DNA from: Streptomyces sp. NBC_00775
Lineage (GTDB): Bacteria; Actinomycetota; Actinomycetes; Streptomycetales; Streptomycetaceae
Direction of reading: 5' to 3'
Assembly: GCF_036347135.1 (NCBI RefSeq)
Contig: NZ_CP108938.1
Coordinates: 1,922,001 to 1,986,000 of the forward strand
DNA: 64,000 nt
Shown: one piece after another, positions 17,666 to 26,466 of the stretch
Layout: every line of letters starts with the position of its first letter
Numbering within the stretch: the stretch's first letter is position 1
Position numbers and translations under genes: made by a program
The notes under the pieces: model-generated
Databases searched by the model: none
Told to the model about the DNA's origin: nothing
What the model saw: only the letters and a program-made list of their open reading frames with translations

Positions 17666-18355
17666 TCAGTTGTCTTTCCGGCGGCCAGAGCGCCTCGTGG
17701 CGCACAAGGTCTGCTCGACGATCCACCGCTTCGGCGCCGGCGCGAAGTCCTTCGTGTGCGGATCGCGCTGCACCACCTCGATGTCGATGCCCAAGGCGGC
17801 GCCGTGGTCGATGACCGCGTTCTTGAAACCGGCGTTCACCCAGCCCTTGGTCACGGACGGGTTGTCCGCGGCGACCTGGTCCAGCAGCGTGATGCCGATG
17901 GCGTTGTCGTGCACGCTCGCCGGAACCACGATCACCGCGATGAGCAGGCCCAGGATGTCGGTGGTGATGCCCCGCTTGCGGCCCCGGCTCTTCTTGCCCG
18001 GATCCAGCCCCGTCGTGGCCTTGGGCGCGTTGACGGAGGCGTGCACGGTCTGGGTGTCCATCACGATCGCGGACGGGTCCTCACGGCGGCCGCGGCTCTC
18101 GCGCACCTGCCGGCGCAGCAGGTCGTGGATCACCTGGTCGGTGCCGTCGTCGCGCCATTTCCCGAAGTAGTAGTACACCGCGGTGTACGGCGGGAAGTAG
18201 TGCGGCAGGTAGCGCCATTGGCGGCCCACCCGGGCTTGGTACAGGATCGCGTCGACGATCTCTCGCATCTCGTACCGGCCCTCATGACCGCTGACCGAGC
18301 GGTGCTGCCCCTTCCAGGACGTGATGACCGGCCGGATCAGCTCCCACACCTCCAA
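17666..18355 (-). pseudogene. IS5-family transposase, C-terminally truncated
   Basis: The 229-codon frame is a DDE transposase of the IS5 group: WELIRPVITSWKGQHRS, then YLPHYFPPYTAVYYYFGKW (DUF4096-type N-terminus), then IVMDTQTVHAS with the first Asp. The second catalytic Asp is Asn here: GWVNAGFKNAV, where relatives have W-V/A-D-x-G-F/Y. The Glu of RWIVEQT is reached, but the following C-terminal helix (normally G-W-L-M..RRL..DYE) is replaced by unrelated residues. The Asp change and the truncation point to an inactive copy. Transcription would begin at a TTG codon near 18355; a stop lies five codons upstream. Confidence 0.7.
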
Positions 18356-18662
18356 GTCGCCCTCGCGTCAGCACCGCGCACTGCCGGGGCTGTCGCAGCG
18401 GCCGGCCACGCCAGCTGATGCGCGACACCGGCGCGGGAAGCGTCAGAGATGGGGGTGAAGATCAGCCAAGTGATGTCCCGTCAACCGTTCGCGCTGCGCC
18501 CGGTGGCCGGCCTGGTGGCTCGACTTGCCGCTGGATCTGGCCGGTGTCCCGGATGGACCGTCTCATCGTCCAGGCAGTGCGTCGCGCCATGGGTCGGGTG
18601 TCAACCCTGCCGTTGAGGTTCCTCGCGGCGATGGCCGCGCTCTACGGGCGCTCGGCCATCGC
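18356..18662. other. Intergenic stretch, nothing recognised
   Basis: About 300 bases between the IS5 remnant and the reductase gene. No gene motif or convincing hairpin was seen. It contains the downstream end of the leftward reductase operon. Confidence 0.4.
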
Positions 18663-19790
18663 TCACACCTCCAGCACCAACCGCTCTCCTTCCGGTGCAC
18701 GCGAGACGCAGGGCAGCATGGCGCCGGCCGCACGTTCGGTGGCCGTGAGCCGACGGTCACGGTGATCGACATGGCCATGGGCCACCCGTACCCGGCAGGT
18801 GCCGCAGAACCCCTGGCGGCAGGAGAACGGCAGGTCCGGCAGGGCCTCGTGGAGAACATCCAGGGCGGAGCGGTCGTACGGCACTGGCAGAACCCGTCCG
18901 GTGTCGCCCAGTTGGAGTTCGAAGGGATGGCCGTCCGTGATCGGGGCCGGGGCGAAACGCTCGAAGTGCAGGGCGGACGCGCGGCTGTCACCGAACGCGC
19001 GCCGAACGCCGTCGATCATGGGTGCGGGCCCGCAGCAGTACACCGCACCCGTCGCCGGGCTCAAGCTCAGTAGATCGGCTGCTTCGGGCGCGCCGGACTC
19101 GTCGTCAGGACGGATGGAGACCCGGCCAGGGGCTGCGGCTGCGAGTTCGGCCAGCTCTGCCGCGAAGGGCATCGAGCCGCGGCTGCGGCCGGTGTGCACG
19201 AGCCTCCAGTCAAGCCCGCGTCGGGCGGCTTCCCGGGCCATCGGCAGGATCGGGGTGATTCCGATGCCGCCTGCGATGAGCAGGATGGACGTTTCGGCGG
19301 CGAAGGGGAAGGCGTTTCGGGGCCCGGTGATGGCGACCCGCATTCCGTCTGAGAGGGCGTCGTGTACCTCGGCCGAACCGCCTTGGCCGTTGGCGATGCG
19401 GCGCACCGCGATGCGGTACCGGTACCGGTCGGCGGGGTCGCCGCACAGAGAGTACTGCCGCTTGCGGCCGGAGGGCAGCTGCAGTTCGATGTGGGCGCCG
19501 GGCTGCCAGGGCGGGAGTACTCCCCCGTCAGATGCTGCCAGCCGCAGGGAGACGACATCCTCGGCTTCTTGGTGCTTGGCGGCGACCACCAGTTCCCGGA
19601 TCACGGGCATCTCGGTGGCCGGCGGGCGCCTGGGAGGAGTGCCGCGCCGCGCGAGGCGCGTGACCGCGTGGTCGCTGAAAGCCGCCAGCTTCTGCATGAA
19701 GGAGTCGCCGCGCGGCCTGCCGTACAGGTCCGGCGGCCGAGTGGCGGGTGTGCCGATGTCCATGCGATGTCCCACTGGTTGCTGGGTCAT
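18663..19790 (-). CDS. PDR/VanB-type flavin reductase with C-terminal 2Fe-2S ferredoxin domain
   Basis: A 375-residue electron-transfer protein. The flavin domain (about 65-165) has the RQYSLCG flavin signature. The NAD domain (about 170-280) has LLIAGGIGITPILPM and YCCGPAPMI. A plant-type 2Fe-2S domain at the C-terminus has Cys324, 329, 332 and 361. It passes electrons from NAD(P)H to an oxygenase or hydroxylase. The start overlaps the PF10118 gene's stop by ATGA, so the two are translationally coupled, last in a leftward five-gene set. In other actinobacteria such reductases sit beside PF10118 proteins (recalled context), where they may serve as electron donor for an iron enzyme. Confidence 0.9.
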   Translation of the reverse strand: MTQQPVGHRMDIGTPATRPPDLYGRPRGDSFMQKLAAFSDHAVTRLARRGTPPRRPPATEMPVIRELVVAAKHQEAEDVVSLRLAASDGGVLPPWQPGAHIELQLPSGRKRQYSLCGDPADRYRYRIAVRRIANGQGGSAEVHDALSDGMRVAITGPRNAFPFAAETSILLIAGGIGITPILPMAREAARRGLDWRLVHTGRSRGSMPFAAELAELAAAAPGRVSIRPDDESGAPEAADLLSLSPATGAVYCCGPAPMIDGVRRAFGDSRASALHFERFAPAPITDGHPFELQLGDTGRVLPVPYDRSALDVLHEALPDLPFSCRQGFCGTCRVRVAHGHVDHRDRRLTATERAAGAMLPCVSRAPEGERLVLEV

Positions 19791-20698
19791 CGGGCAGCCG
19801 CTCGGGCAGCGGGGGACGTTGCCAGGTAGGCGACCGCCTGCTGGGTCGAGCCCTCCTGGGTCGGGTGGTAGCCGGGGTGGAAGTAGCGCAGCACCGAGCG
19901 GGTGAACGAGACCGGCGGGGGCAACAGGTGCTTGCGGGCCGCGGTCAGGTAGTCGCGGAAGCGGACCTTGACCTGATCGTCGAGTTCAGGGTCGGCGCTC
20001 ATCAGGAAGCGGACTCCGCGGATCCACAGCCGGGTCAGCACCGGAGTGGTGACGAGCATGCCGACCACTCGGCGCCGGTAGCGGGGATCGAGGTGCACCA
20101 GCAGGTCGAATGCGACCGAACGGTGTTCGACCTCCTCCGCGCCGTGCCAGCGGAACAGATCGAGCATCGCGGGGTCTGCGCCGGCCTGGTCCAGGTGCCC
20201 GTTGCTGAGAATCCAGTGACCCATGTACGCGGTGAAGTGCTCGAAGGCCGCTATGAGGGCGAGTCGTTGGAGGAGGTGCGCGTGTGTGGCGGCCGGGGTC
20301 AGCTCCGGCCGGTCTCCGAGCACCCTTCGGAAGATCCATTCGGACTGCTGGGTGTACGGAGCCGGGTCCAGCCCCTTGGTGAGCAGGTGCTCCAGGACCT
20401 CCTGGTGCGCCTCGGCGTGCATCGCTTCCTGGCCGATGAAGCCGCGTACGTCCTCGCGCAGCCGGTCATCGGTGATCAGTGGCAGTGCCTGCTCGAAGGT
20501 GCGCACGAACCAGCGTTCGAGCTCGGGGAGCATGAGGTGGAGCACATCGAAGGTGTGGGTCGCGAAGGGCTCACCCGGTAGCCAGTGGAGCGGGGTGGTG
20601 CCCCAGTCGAAGGTGACGTCCCGGGGTTGTAGCACCAGGTCGTGGTGGTCGATGGGCTCGGACGGACGTTCCAGGTGGGTATGTGCGGCTCGGAACAT
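19787..20698 (-). CDS. PF10118-type metal-dependent hydrolase family protein
   Basis: A 303-residue protein of the family annotated as predicted metal-dependent hydrolase. Conserved acidic/His pairs that could bind a di-metal centre: FIGQEAMHAEAHQ near residue 88, AAFEHFTAYMGHW near residue 150 and WHGAEEVEHRSVAFDL near residue 184. The E-x2-H pattern across helices resembles ferritin-like di-iron proteins, so an oxygenase-like role fed by the adjoining 2Fe-2S reductase is plausible (inference). ATGA overlap with the reductase. 83 bases separate it from the alpha/beta hydrolase upstream, so the operon may continue. Confidence 0.85.
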   Translation of the reverse strand: MFRAAHTHLERPSEPIDHHDLVLQPRDVTFDWGTTPLHWLPGEPFATHTFDVLHLMLPELERWFVRTFEQALPLITDDRLREDVRGFIGQEAMHAEAHQEVLEHLLTKGLDPAPYTQQSEWIFRRVLGDRPELTPAATHAHLLQRLALIAAFEHFTAYMGHWILSNGHLDQAGADPAMLDLFRWHGAEEVEHRSVAFDLLVHLDPRYRRRVVGMLVTTPVLTRLWIRGVRFLMSADPELDDQVKVRFRDYLTAARKHLLPPPVSFTRSVLRYFHPGYHPTQEGSTQQAVAYLATSPAARAAAR

Positions 20699-20780
20699 GA
20701 CAGGTTCCTCCTCCGTCAGCGATCGGTGTGTGCGAAAGGGCGGTCAGGCAGTCGTCCAGTACTGCTGGTCTGTTGGGCTG

Positions 20781-21704
20781 TCAGATCGGGTGCGCGGTGT
20801 GGTCCGGAGCGGGGCGGGAGCCGTCTTCGATGCGGTTGGCGAATTCCGCGATCCGGGACGCGATCTCCTCGGGGTGGCTGAGCTGTACCCAGTGCCCGGC
20901 GTCGATCGGGCGCCGTTGTATCTGGCCCGTCCAGTGCTCCACTCCGTACGACAGCACCGGGGTGACGCAGAAGTCGCGGGTGGGGATGATGAGTTGAATC
21001 GGGACGGTGGTCGGCCGGTCCCGGGGACGCAGCAGGCGGGGCAGCATGTTGGCGCGGTACAGCGCGGTGCCGGACACGGCGTCGCGGGCCAGCGTCGGCG
21101 CGGGGTAGGGGGTGTGCCCGGGCATGCCTTGGGAGCCGGTGAGGAAGGTGCGCCAGCGGTGTCCCAGTGCTCGCCAGGTCAGGGCGGGCAGGAGCGGAAG
21201 ATGGAAGTAGGCGATGTACCAGGACCGTGCGGCCTGCCGCAGCATCTTCGGCAGATCCGGATGCCGCGGCCGAAGGCGGGCACGGATCAGGTGGCCGACG
21301 TGGTCCAGGCAGGGTCCGGAGATGGAGGTGAACGAGGCGATCCGCCCGGCCAGGCGGGTGCCGGTGACCGACTCCCAGGAGTGGATCGATCCCCAGTCGT
21401 GTCCGACCAGGTGCACCGGGCGGTCGGGGCTCACGGCGTCGAGAACCGCCTCCAGGTCGGCTTCCAGGCGGGACATCCGGTAGGCGCGCAGACCCCTGGG
21501 CCGGTGGGAGGCACCGGCTCCCCGCACGTCGAAGGCGGTGACGTGGAAGCGGTCGGCCAGGCGCTCGGCGACGGGGCGCCACACGGCGCTGGTGTCGGGA
21601 TAGCCGTGGACCAGCACCACCGGAGGAGCCGTGGACGCTCCCCATTGGTAGGCGGCCAACTCCACGCCGTCCGCAGCGATCCGGCGGGCGGCCGGGCCGG
21701 TCAT
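20781..21704 (-). CDS. Alpha/beta hydrolase, epoxide hydrolase-like
   Basis: A 307-residue hydrolase. Oxyanion motif HGYPDTSAVW near residue 33, nucleophile elbow HLVGHDWGSIHSW near residue 97 with Asp as nucleophile (Asp rather than Ser is the mark of epoxide hydrolases and dehalogenases), and a C-terminal catalytic His in DAGHWVQLSHPEE. It would open an epoxide or cleave a C-halogen bond. The gene begins within the stop of the MBL-fold gene (ATGA overlap), so it is the third gene of the leftward operon. Confidence 0.88.
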   Translation of the reverse strand: MTGPAARRIAADGVELAAYQWGASTAPPVVLVHGYPDTSAVWRPVAERLADRFHVTAFDVRGAGASHRPRGLRAYRMSRLEADLEAVLDAVSPDRPVHLVGHDWGSIHSWESVTGTRLAGRIASFTSISGPCLDHVGHLIRARLRPRHPDLPKMLRQAARSWYIAYFHLPLLPALTWRALGHRWRTFLTGSQGMPGHTPYPAPTLARDAVSGTALYRANMLPRLLRPRDRPTTVPIQLIIPTRDFCVTPVLSYGVEHWTGQIQRRPIDAGHWVQLSHPEEIASRIAEFANRIEDGSRPAPDHTAHPI

Positions 21705-22837
21705 CGGCCACCACCGGCAGGGGTCAGTTCGCCGTAGTTCAGACCGCCGTGGAAGAAGCTGGGCCGCACCGGCCAGTGCCGCTTGAAGGGGGCCAGCTCC
21801 GAGGAGGGCAGGATCTGCAGCCAGCGCGGATCGCGCCGGCTGGGGTCGGCGAGGGTCTTCTCCTTGACCATGGAGTCGTACTGGTCGAGAGAGTCCTCCA
21901 GGGTGTTGGCGTTGGGCACCACCTCATGGCCGTAGAACGCGGCGTGGCGGCGCACCCCGGGGATGCGGGAGAGCTCGGGTTGCCAGTTGTCGGCCGAGAT
22001 GCCGTTCTCGGAGGAGACCCACACCCCGTCGGGGGTGTTCAGCACCAGGGAGTGGTTGCCGTCCGTGTGGCCGGGGGTCCACAGCAGGCTGACGCCGACG
22101 CCGAGTTCGACATCGCCGTCGAAGGCGGTGATGCGCTCGGGCGGTACCCCGTCCATGCCTCCGTCGACGTACCAGGCCCACTGCATCGGATGCACCGATT
22201 CGAAGGTGCCCAGCTCCCTGCGGTGCACCAGCAGCCTGGCGCGCGGGAACAGCGCATCGCGGGGCGCCCGTTCACCCGGAATCGTGCTGGTACTTCCCAT
22301 GATCATGCGCACGTCCTGGACGTGCAGGTGGTCGAAGCTGACGAAGTCCACGTCCTCGGGTCGCAGACCGCAGGAGGGCAGGACGGTGTTCGGGTCCTGG
22401 TAGAAGCGGGCGAAGACATGCTCGGTGAGAAAGTCCCCCGCCAGACGCTTGAGCTGGGCGTAGAACGGTGCTTGAGCCGTTCCGGCGGCGACGGTCGGCT
22501 CCCACACCAATGTTTTCGGCTCACCGTCGAAGCCGTCGAACTGCACGACGAGCATCCGGTTGACGATGCTCACGAACGGGTTGACGGCGAGCGCGGCGCC
22601 GTGGAAGCCGAACCGGGTCGGGTACGGGGCGGCGGCGATGTCGAAACTGCGGACGGCGTGGATGCGGCCCTGCTGGACGAACCGCTCACGGTAGGTGGCC
22701 GCGGCGCCGCGCACGGCGCGCAGCCGGTCACCACGGGGCCATACGTCGTGGACACCTTCGAATTCGGGGATGGGACGCGGAGCGGCGGCGTCCTGGGCCT
22801 TCTTCGCGCTGGGCGTCGGCTTGGGCGTGGTGGTCAC
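21701..22837 (-). CDS. MBL-fold metallo-hydrolase
   Basis: A 378-residue metallo-beta-lactamase-fold protein. The metal motif is atypical: SFDHLHVQDVRM near residue 175 in place of canonical H-x-H-x-D-H. Later ligands look normal: WTPGHTDGNHSL near residue 270. The GTG at 22837 was chosen because AAGGATG stands upstream of it; the open frame extends further into the SDR gene but without family similarity. It starts four bases after the SDR stop and ends overlapping the alpha/beta hydrolase start. Probable hydrolysis of an ester or lactone in the same pathway (inference). Confidence 0.85.
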   Translation of the reverse strand: MTTTPKPTPSAKKAQDAAAPRPIPEFEGVHDVWPRGDRLRAVRGAAATYRERFVQQGRIHAVRSFDIAAAPYPTRFGFHGAALAVNPFVSIVNRMLVVQFDGFDGEPKTLVWEPTVAAGTAQAPFYAQLKRLAGDFLTEHVFARFYQDPNTVLPSCGLRPEDVDFVSFDHLHVQDVRMIMGSTSTIPGERAPRDALFPRARLLVHRRELGTFESVHPMQWAWYVDGGMDGVPPERITAFDGDVELGVGVSLLWTPGHTDGNHSLVLNTPDGVWVSSENGISADNWQPELSRIPGVRRHAAFYGHEVVPNANTLEDSLDQYDSMVKEKTLADPSRRDPRWLQILPSSELAPFKRHWPVRPSFFHGGLNYGELTPAGGGR

Positions 22838-22841
22838 GGGC

Positions 22842-23753
22842 TCATCCTTCGGGCAGGCGGGCGGTGCGGGTGCGCTGTTCGTAGGCCGCGCGGACCGACC
22901 GGTCGGACAGGGCGGCGAGCTGGTCGGGGACAAGGAGGTGATGCAGGGCGTCGCGGGCACGGCCCGGCAGCACCGCGGCCAACCGGGTCAGGGCGGCTAC
23001 CTGGCGTGGAACGAAGACCTCGAACCGCGGGCGCAGCACGACGTCGAGCACCGCGTCGGCCACCTGATCCGTCGTCAGGCGTCGGGTGGGGCCGGTCGCG
23101 GTGCCCACGGCCAGCTCGGTGTCCACGACGCCGGGCATCACCAGGGACACGTGCACTCCGGTGCCGCGCAGTTCGGCGCGGACGGCTGTGCTGTAGCCGT
23201 GGAGGGCGTGCTTCGTCGCCGCGTAGGTCGCCTCGCCGGCCGGGGCGACCTTGCTGGCGGCGGAGGCGATGTTCACCACGTGGCCGCGACCGCGTTTCCG
23301 CATCCCCGGGATCACCAGTTTCATCCCACGCACTGCGCCGTGGACGTTGACGTCGAACTGGCGCAGGGCGGCCTCCTCCGGTTCCTCCTCGAAGGGGCCC
23401 ACCCACATGATTCCGGCGTTGTTGATCAGTACGTCGATCGGCCCCAGCTCGGTCTCGACGGTGCGCAGGAAGTCATCGAAGGAATGTGTGTCGGTGACGT
23501 CGAGAGACAGCCCGAGCAGTCGGCCACCGGGACGCGCGCCGATGGCACCGGCCGTCTCCCTGGCGAGCTCCGCGTCGAGATCGCCGATCGCCACGGCGGT
23601 TCCGGCCGCGGCGAGCCGGGCTGCGACGGCACGCCCGATTCCGCGGCCCGCCCCGGTGACCGCGATCACTCGGCCGGTCAGCGGTTGTGTGCGGGAGAGT
23701 CTGTCGCGGTCTCTCCGGCTGAACGTGTACGGGGATTTGGGCGGTACTGCCAC
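22842..23753 (-). CDS. SDR-family oxidoreductase, first gene of the leftward operon
   Basis: A 303-residue classical SDR. VIAVTGAGRGIGRAVAARLA near residue 28, NNAGIMWVGPF near residue 112, VVNIASAASK with the catalytic Ser, and YAATKHAL with Tyr/Lys near residue 175. An extended C-terminal tail is present, as in proteins annotated as SDRs of lipid or steroid metabolism. The GTG at 23753 was chosen because AAGGAAGGGG precedes it; an upstream in-frame ATG at 23834 falls inside the operator region. It is divergent from the TetR gene and heads the five-gene set 23753 to 18663. Confidence 0.87.
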   Translation of the reverse strand: MAVPPKSPYTFSRRDRDRLSRTQPLTGRVIAVTGAGRGIGRAVAARLAAAGTAVAIGDLDAELARETAGAIGARPGGRLLGLSLDVTDTHSFDDFLRTVETELGPIDVLINNAGIMWVGPFEEEPEEAALRQFDVNVHGAVRGMKLVIPGMRKRGRGHVVNIASAASKVAPAGEATYAATKHALHGYSTAVRAELRGTGVHVSLVMPGVVDTELAVGTATGPTRRLTTDQVADAVLDVVLRPRFEVFVPRQVAALTRLAAVLPGRARDALHHLLVPDQLAALSDRSVRAAYEQRTRTARLPEG

Positions 23754-23833
23754 GGTCGAGCCCCTTCCTTGCCCTGAGCACGAGCGGACCGCCGAGCGGC
23801 AAGCGGCCCCCACGCATTTCTGACACGACGCCA

Positions 23834-23865
23834 TGTCAGATGAACTGACAAGCTAGAGTGTCAGT
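23834..23865. promoter_or_regulatory. Operator between SDR operon and TetR
   Basis: Two overlapping dyads: TGTCAG-N5-CTGACA at 23834-23850 and ACTGACA-N8-TGTCAGT at 23844-23865. The shared ACTGACA half-site suggests two overlapping dimers of the adjacent TetR protein controlling both directions. Inferred from symmetry and position. Confidence 0.7.
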
Positions 23866-23905
23866 TCGGAGCACACCGGTGTCAACACCTCTGCGAAGGG
23901 GAAAA

Positions 23906-24547
23906 ATGACCGGCACACAGACCGCCGGGCGGCGCTACGGCGGACGCGACGCGGCGCAACGCCAGCAGGAGCGCCGCACCCGCCTCATCCAGGCGGGCCT
24001 CGACCTGTTCGGCACGGTCGGATACGCCTCGGCCTCCGTCAAGCAGGTGTGCTCACATGCCGGACTGACCGAGCGCTACTTCTACGAGTCGTTCCGCGAC
24101 CGCGAAGACCTTCTCGCCGGGGTCTACAACGAGCTGATCACTACGATCAGCGCCGAAACCGCGCAGGCCGCAGCCGCCGCCGCACCCGATATCGACGCCC
24201 AGCTGCGCGCCGGCCTCGAGGTCTTCATCCGCACACTGGCCGGCGACGCCCGCAAGGCCCGCCTGGTGCTCATCGAGGTCGTGGGCGCCAGCCCCCGCCT
24301 CGAAGTGCGTCGCCGTGAGGTCCTGCATGAATTCGCCGCGATGGTCGCCGCCGTCGTCGGACCGCTCCCTGGCCCGGAAGCCTCCTCCAACCGGCTCACC
24401 ATGACCGCGATGAGCCTGGTCGGCGGAGTCAACGAACTCCTCGTGGACTGGACCCTCGGCCACCAGAACGCCACCGTCGAAGAACTGATCGACCTGTGCT
24501 ACACCCTGTTCACCGCGGCCTACCGAGCCATCAGCGATCAGCCCTGA
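23906..24547 (+). CDS. TetR/AcrR-family regulator of the 18.7-23.8 kb operon (predicted)
   Basis: A 213-residue regulator with an N-terminal HTH at about residues 20-65 (RLIQAGLDLFGTVGYAS, VKQVCSHAGLTERYFYESFRDRE). The ligand-binding core follows. The ATG at 23906 has GAAGGGG five bases upstream; an earlier in-frame ATG at 23858 lies in the operator. It is divergent from the SDR-headed operon, and the double TGTCAGT dyad between them is the likely binding site. Confidence 0.88.
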   Translation: MTGTQTAGRRYGGRDAAQRQQERRTRLIQAGLDLFGTVGYASASVKQVCSHAGLTERYFYESFRDREDLLAGVYNELITTISAETAQAAAAAAPDIDAQLRAGLEVFIRTLAGDARKARLVLIEVVGASPRLEVRRREVLHEFAAMVAAVVGPLPGPEASSNRLTMTAMSLVGGVNELLVDWTLGHQNATVEELIDLCYTLFTAAYRAISDQP

Positions 24548-25063
24548 TCCCGCGGGCCCGGATTCCTCAGGAGCTTCTGCACCGGACGGCAGCCCACACC
24601 CCCTGCTCAACGGCCCGGCGCACTCGGCGGCCCTGGTTCGATCAGGCAGGCCGACGGGAAACATTGCGCAATGAACGCAGGTGCGGCGCACCTGCCGGCT
24701 GTCGGACGGGTTCCATACCCATCATCCATCCGGAAGCGACGGGGGGCGATCGGGCTGAGGGGCCGCGAACCATGACGGCACTGTTACGTCGCGGGAGCTG
24801 CTGAACGATGAGGGATCACCCACCGCCTGCGCCCCCGCACTGTCCCGCGCCCGGGGGCCCGGCCCGCGCCGGACGGACCCTGCCGCTATTGCTGGGCGCC
24901 CGCAAATGCCCAGGCCCGCCAAGTGCCGGCGTCTCTCGACCGCAGTCACTGTCCGTATTCGTGCGGTGGACGCATTCGCCACAATCGAGTACTGCACCCC
25001 GTCAGTGATCATCGTCGGCGGCATCGGGCTCGTGCCCGTCTCACCGGACGCCGCTGAGGGCTT
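24548..25063. other. Intergenic stretch, nothing recognised
   Basis: About 515 bases with no family-like frame or strong hairpin. The right edge adjoins the decayed TetR copy. Confidence 0.4.
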
Positions 25064-25420
25064 CTACCGCCTGGTGGCTGCCGCGACGGCGTATCCCTGC
25101 ATCTGCATCTGGAGCGTTTCGGGGTGTGCCGAGATCGGCCGCATGTATCCGATCGCCATTGAGCTGCTCATGGCACGGGAGGCCCACTCGTGCCGCTCAT
25201 CCTTGGCCACCTCTCGAACGCCAGGCGGGCGTTCTTCCGTGCTCCGCGTCAAGGCGGCGGCGACGATCGCCTTCTCGCCCGGGAAGGGTCGGAAGAGGTA
25301 CGGCTGCGTGACACCGGCACGCTTGGCAATCGCCTCGGCAGAGGTGCCGTAGCAGCCCTTGAGCGCGAACTCGCGATCGCGGCGGGGGGATGACGCTGTC
25401 GCGTCTCTCCTGCCTGCTCA
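25064..25420 (-). pseudogene. Decayed TetR gene, paralogue of the TetR at 41034-41567
   Basis: Pieces in different minus frames match the 41.0-41.6 kb TetR in order. From 25420: MSRQERRDSVI (paralogue AQERRESVV), then in another frame a KGCYGTSAEAIAKR-like segment and VTQPYLFR, then ETLQMQMQGYAVAAA (paralogue ETLLMQMQGYAVVAA). A stop follows at 25064. Frame breaks and loss of about 60 codons in the middle make it non-functional. Its position, divergent from an SDR across the same palindromic promoter, is the same as for the intact copy, so the two loci are duplicates. Confidence 0.75.
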
Positions 25421-25510
25421 TCCGGCGCGTGCCGCCCTGCCGGCGGGCGCCGGTCAGCTCAACCTGAAGTGGGCCGGTGACGCGGCCCGAGATCAGTTCC
25501 GTTCTTGAGC

Positions 25511-25566
25511 TTGCGCAGTGGAAACCGATCGGTTTACAGTGAGGGCAAGGGGAAACCGATCGGTTT
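25511..25566 (+). promoter_or_regulatory. Promoter with two AAACCGATCGGTTT operators (SDR 1)
   Basis: A -35-like ttgcgc at 25511-25516 and a -10-like tacagt at 25535-25540 are 18 bases apart. Operator 1 (25522-25535) fills the spacer and operator 2 (25553-25566, within a perfect 18-bp palindrome) lies just downstream. Same layout as at 41.8 and 44.4 kb. Confidence 0.75.
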
Positions 25567-25587
25567 CCCAGGCGAGTTCGGGAGTGC

Positions 25588-26403
25588 ATGATGACGACAA
25601 AACGACCGGTGGCCCTCGTGACGGGCGCGTCCTCCGGCATCGGCAAGCAGACCGCGCTCGCGCTGGTCGCGGCGGGTTTCGAGGTGGCCGGCACAGGCCG
25701 CGATACCTCACGCGTCGCCCCGCTCCAGGGTGTGACGTTCTTCGACCTCGACGTGGTCAGTGACAAGTCGGTCACCGCCGTGGTCCAGCAGGTGATCGAC
25801 CGGTTCGGGCGGATCGACGTCCTGGTCAACAACGCCGGCATCGGCTCGATAGGCGCGGCCGAGGAAACCTCCGTCGCGCAGGCCCAGGGCGTCTTCGACA
25901 TCAACGTCTTCGGGGTCATGCGCATGGTGAAGGAGGTCCTGCCGCACATGCGTGCCCAGGGACGCGGGCGCATCATCAACCTCTCGTCGGTGCAGGGGTT
26001 CATCCCCGCTCCCTACATGGCCGTCTACGGCGCGTCCAAGCACGCGATCGAGGGCTACTCCCAGTCCCTGGACCACGAGGTCCGGGAATACGGCGTCCGG
26101 TCGCTTCTCGTCGAACCCGCCTACACCAGGACCGGATTCGAGGCCAACAGCGCGAAGCCCGACACGCCCCTGCAGCCCTACGCGAACCAGCGGCACGTCT
26201 TCGACCGCCTGATGACGGAGGCGATCAAGGACGGCGACGACCCCGCCGTGGTCGCCAAGGCGATCGTCACGGCGGCGACCGACGCGAAGCCGAAACTGCG
26301 CTACGCCGCCGGCCCCATGGCCGGACGCGCGCGCCTACTCCGCTTCGTTCCCGCCTGGGTCTTGGACAAGCAGATCCGCACGATGAACAAGCTGGCCGGC
26401 TGA
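25588..26403 (+). CDS. SDR-family oxidoreductase (paralogue of 41868-42686)
   Basis: A 271-residue classical SDR: ALVTGASSGIGKQTALALV near the N-terminus, NNAGIGSIGAAEETS near residue 88, Ser in INLSSVQGF and Tyr/Lys in YGASKHAIEGYSQ near residue 148. The AYTRTGFEANSAKPDTP segment is shared nearly exactly with the paralogue at 41.9 kb. The two ATG codons are adjacent (25588, 25591). It is transcribed from the AAACCGATCGGTTT promoter and followed at 63 bases by a SnoaL-like gene, probably in one transcript. Confidence 0.9.
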   Translation: MMTTKRPVALVTGASSGIGKQTALALVAAGFEVAGTGRDTSRVAPLQGVTFFDLDVVSDKSVTAVVQQVIDRFGRIDVLVNNAGIGSIGAAEETSVAQAQGVFDINVFGVMRMVKEVLPHMRAQGRGRIINLSSVQGFIPAPYMAVYGASKHAIEGYSQSLDHEVREYGVRSLLVEPAYTRTGFEANSAKPDTPLQPYANQRHVFDRLMTEAIKDGDDPAVVAKAIVTAATDAKPKLRYAAGPMAGRARLLRFVPAWVLDKQIRTMNKLAG

Positions 26404-26466
26404 CACCTGCAACCCGCCACCTGCAACCCGCCAATCCCCTCGCGCCGTTGATACCGGGAGAGACCC

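Noticed and set aside
19748..23350. Long plus-strand open frames opposite the leftward operon
   Set aside because: They mirror well-supported genes on the minus strand. In DNA with very high third-position GC the antisense frame often stays open. They carry no family motif.
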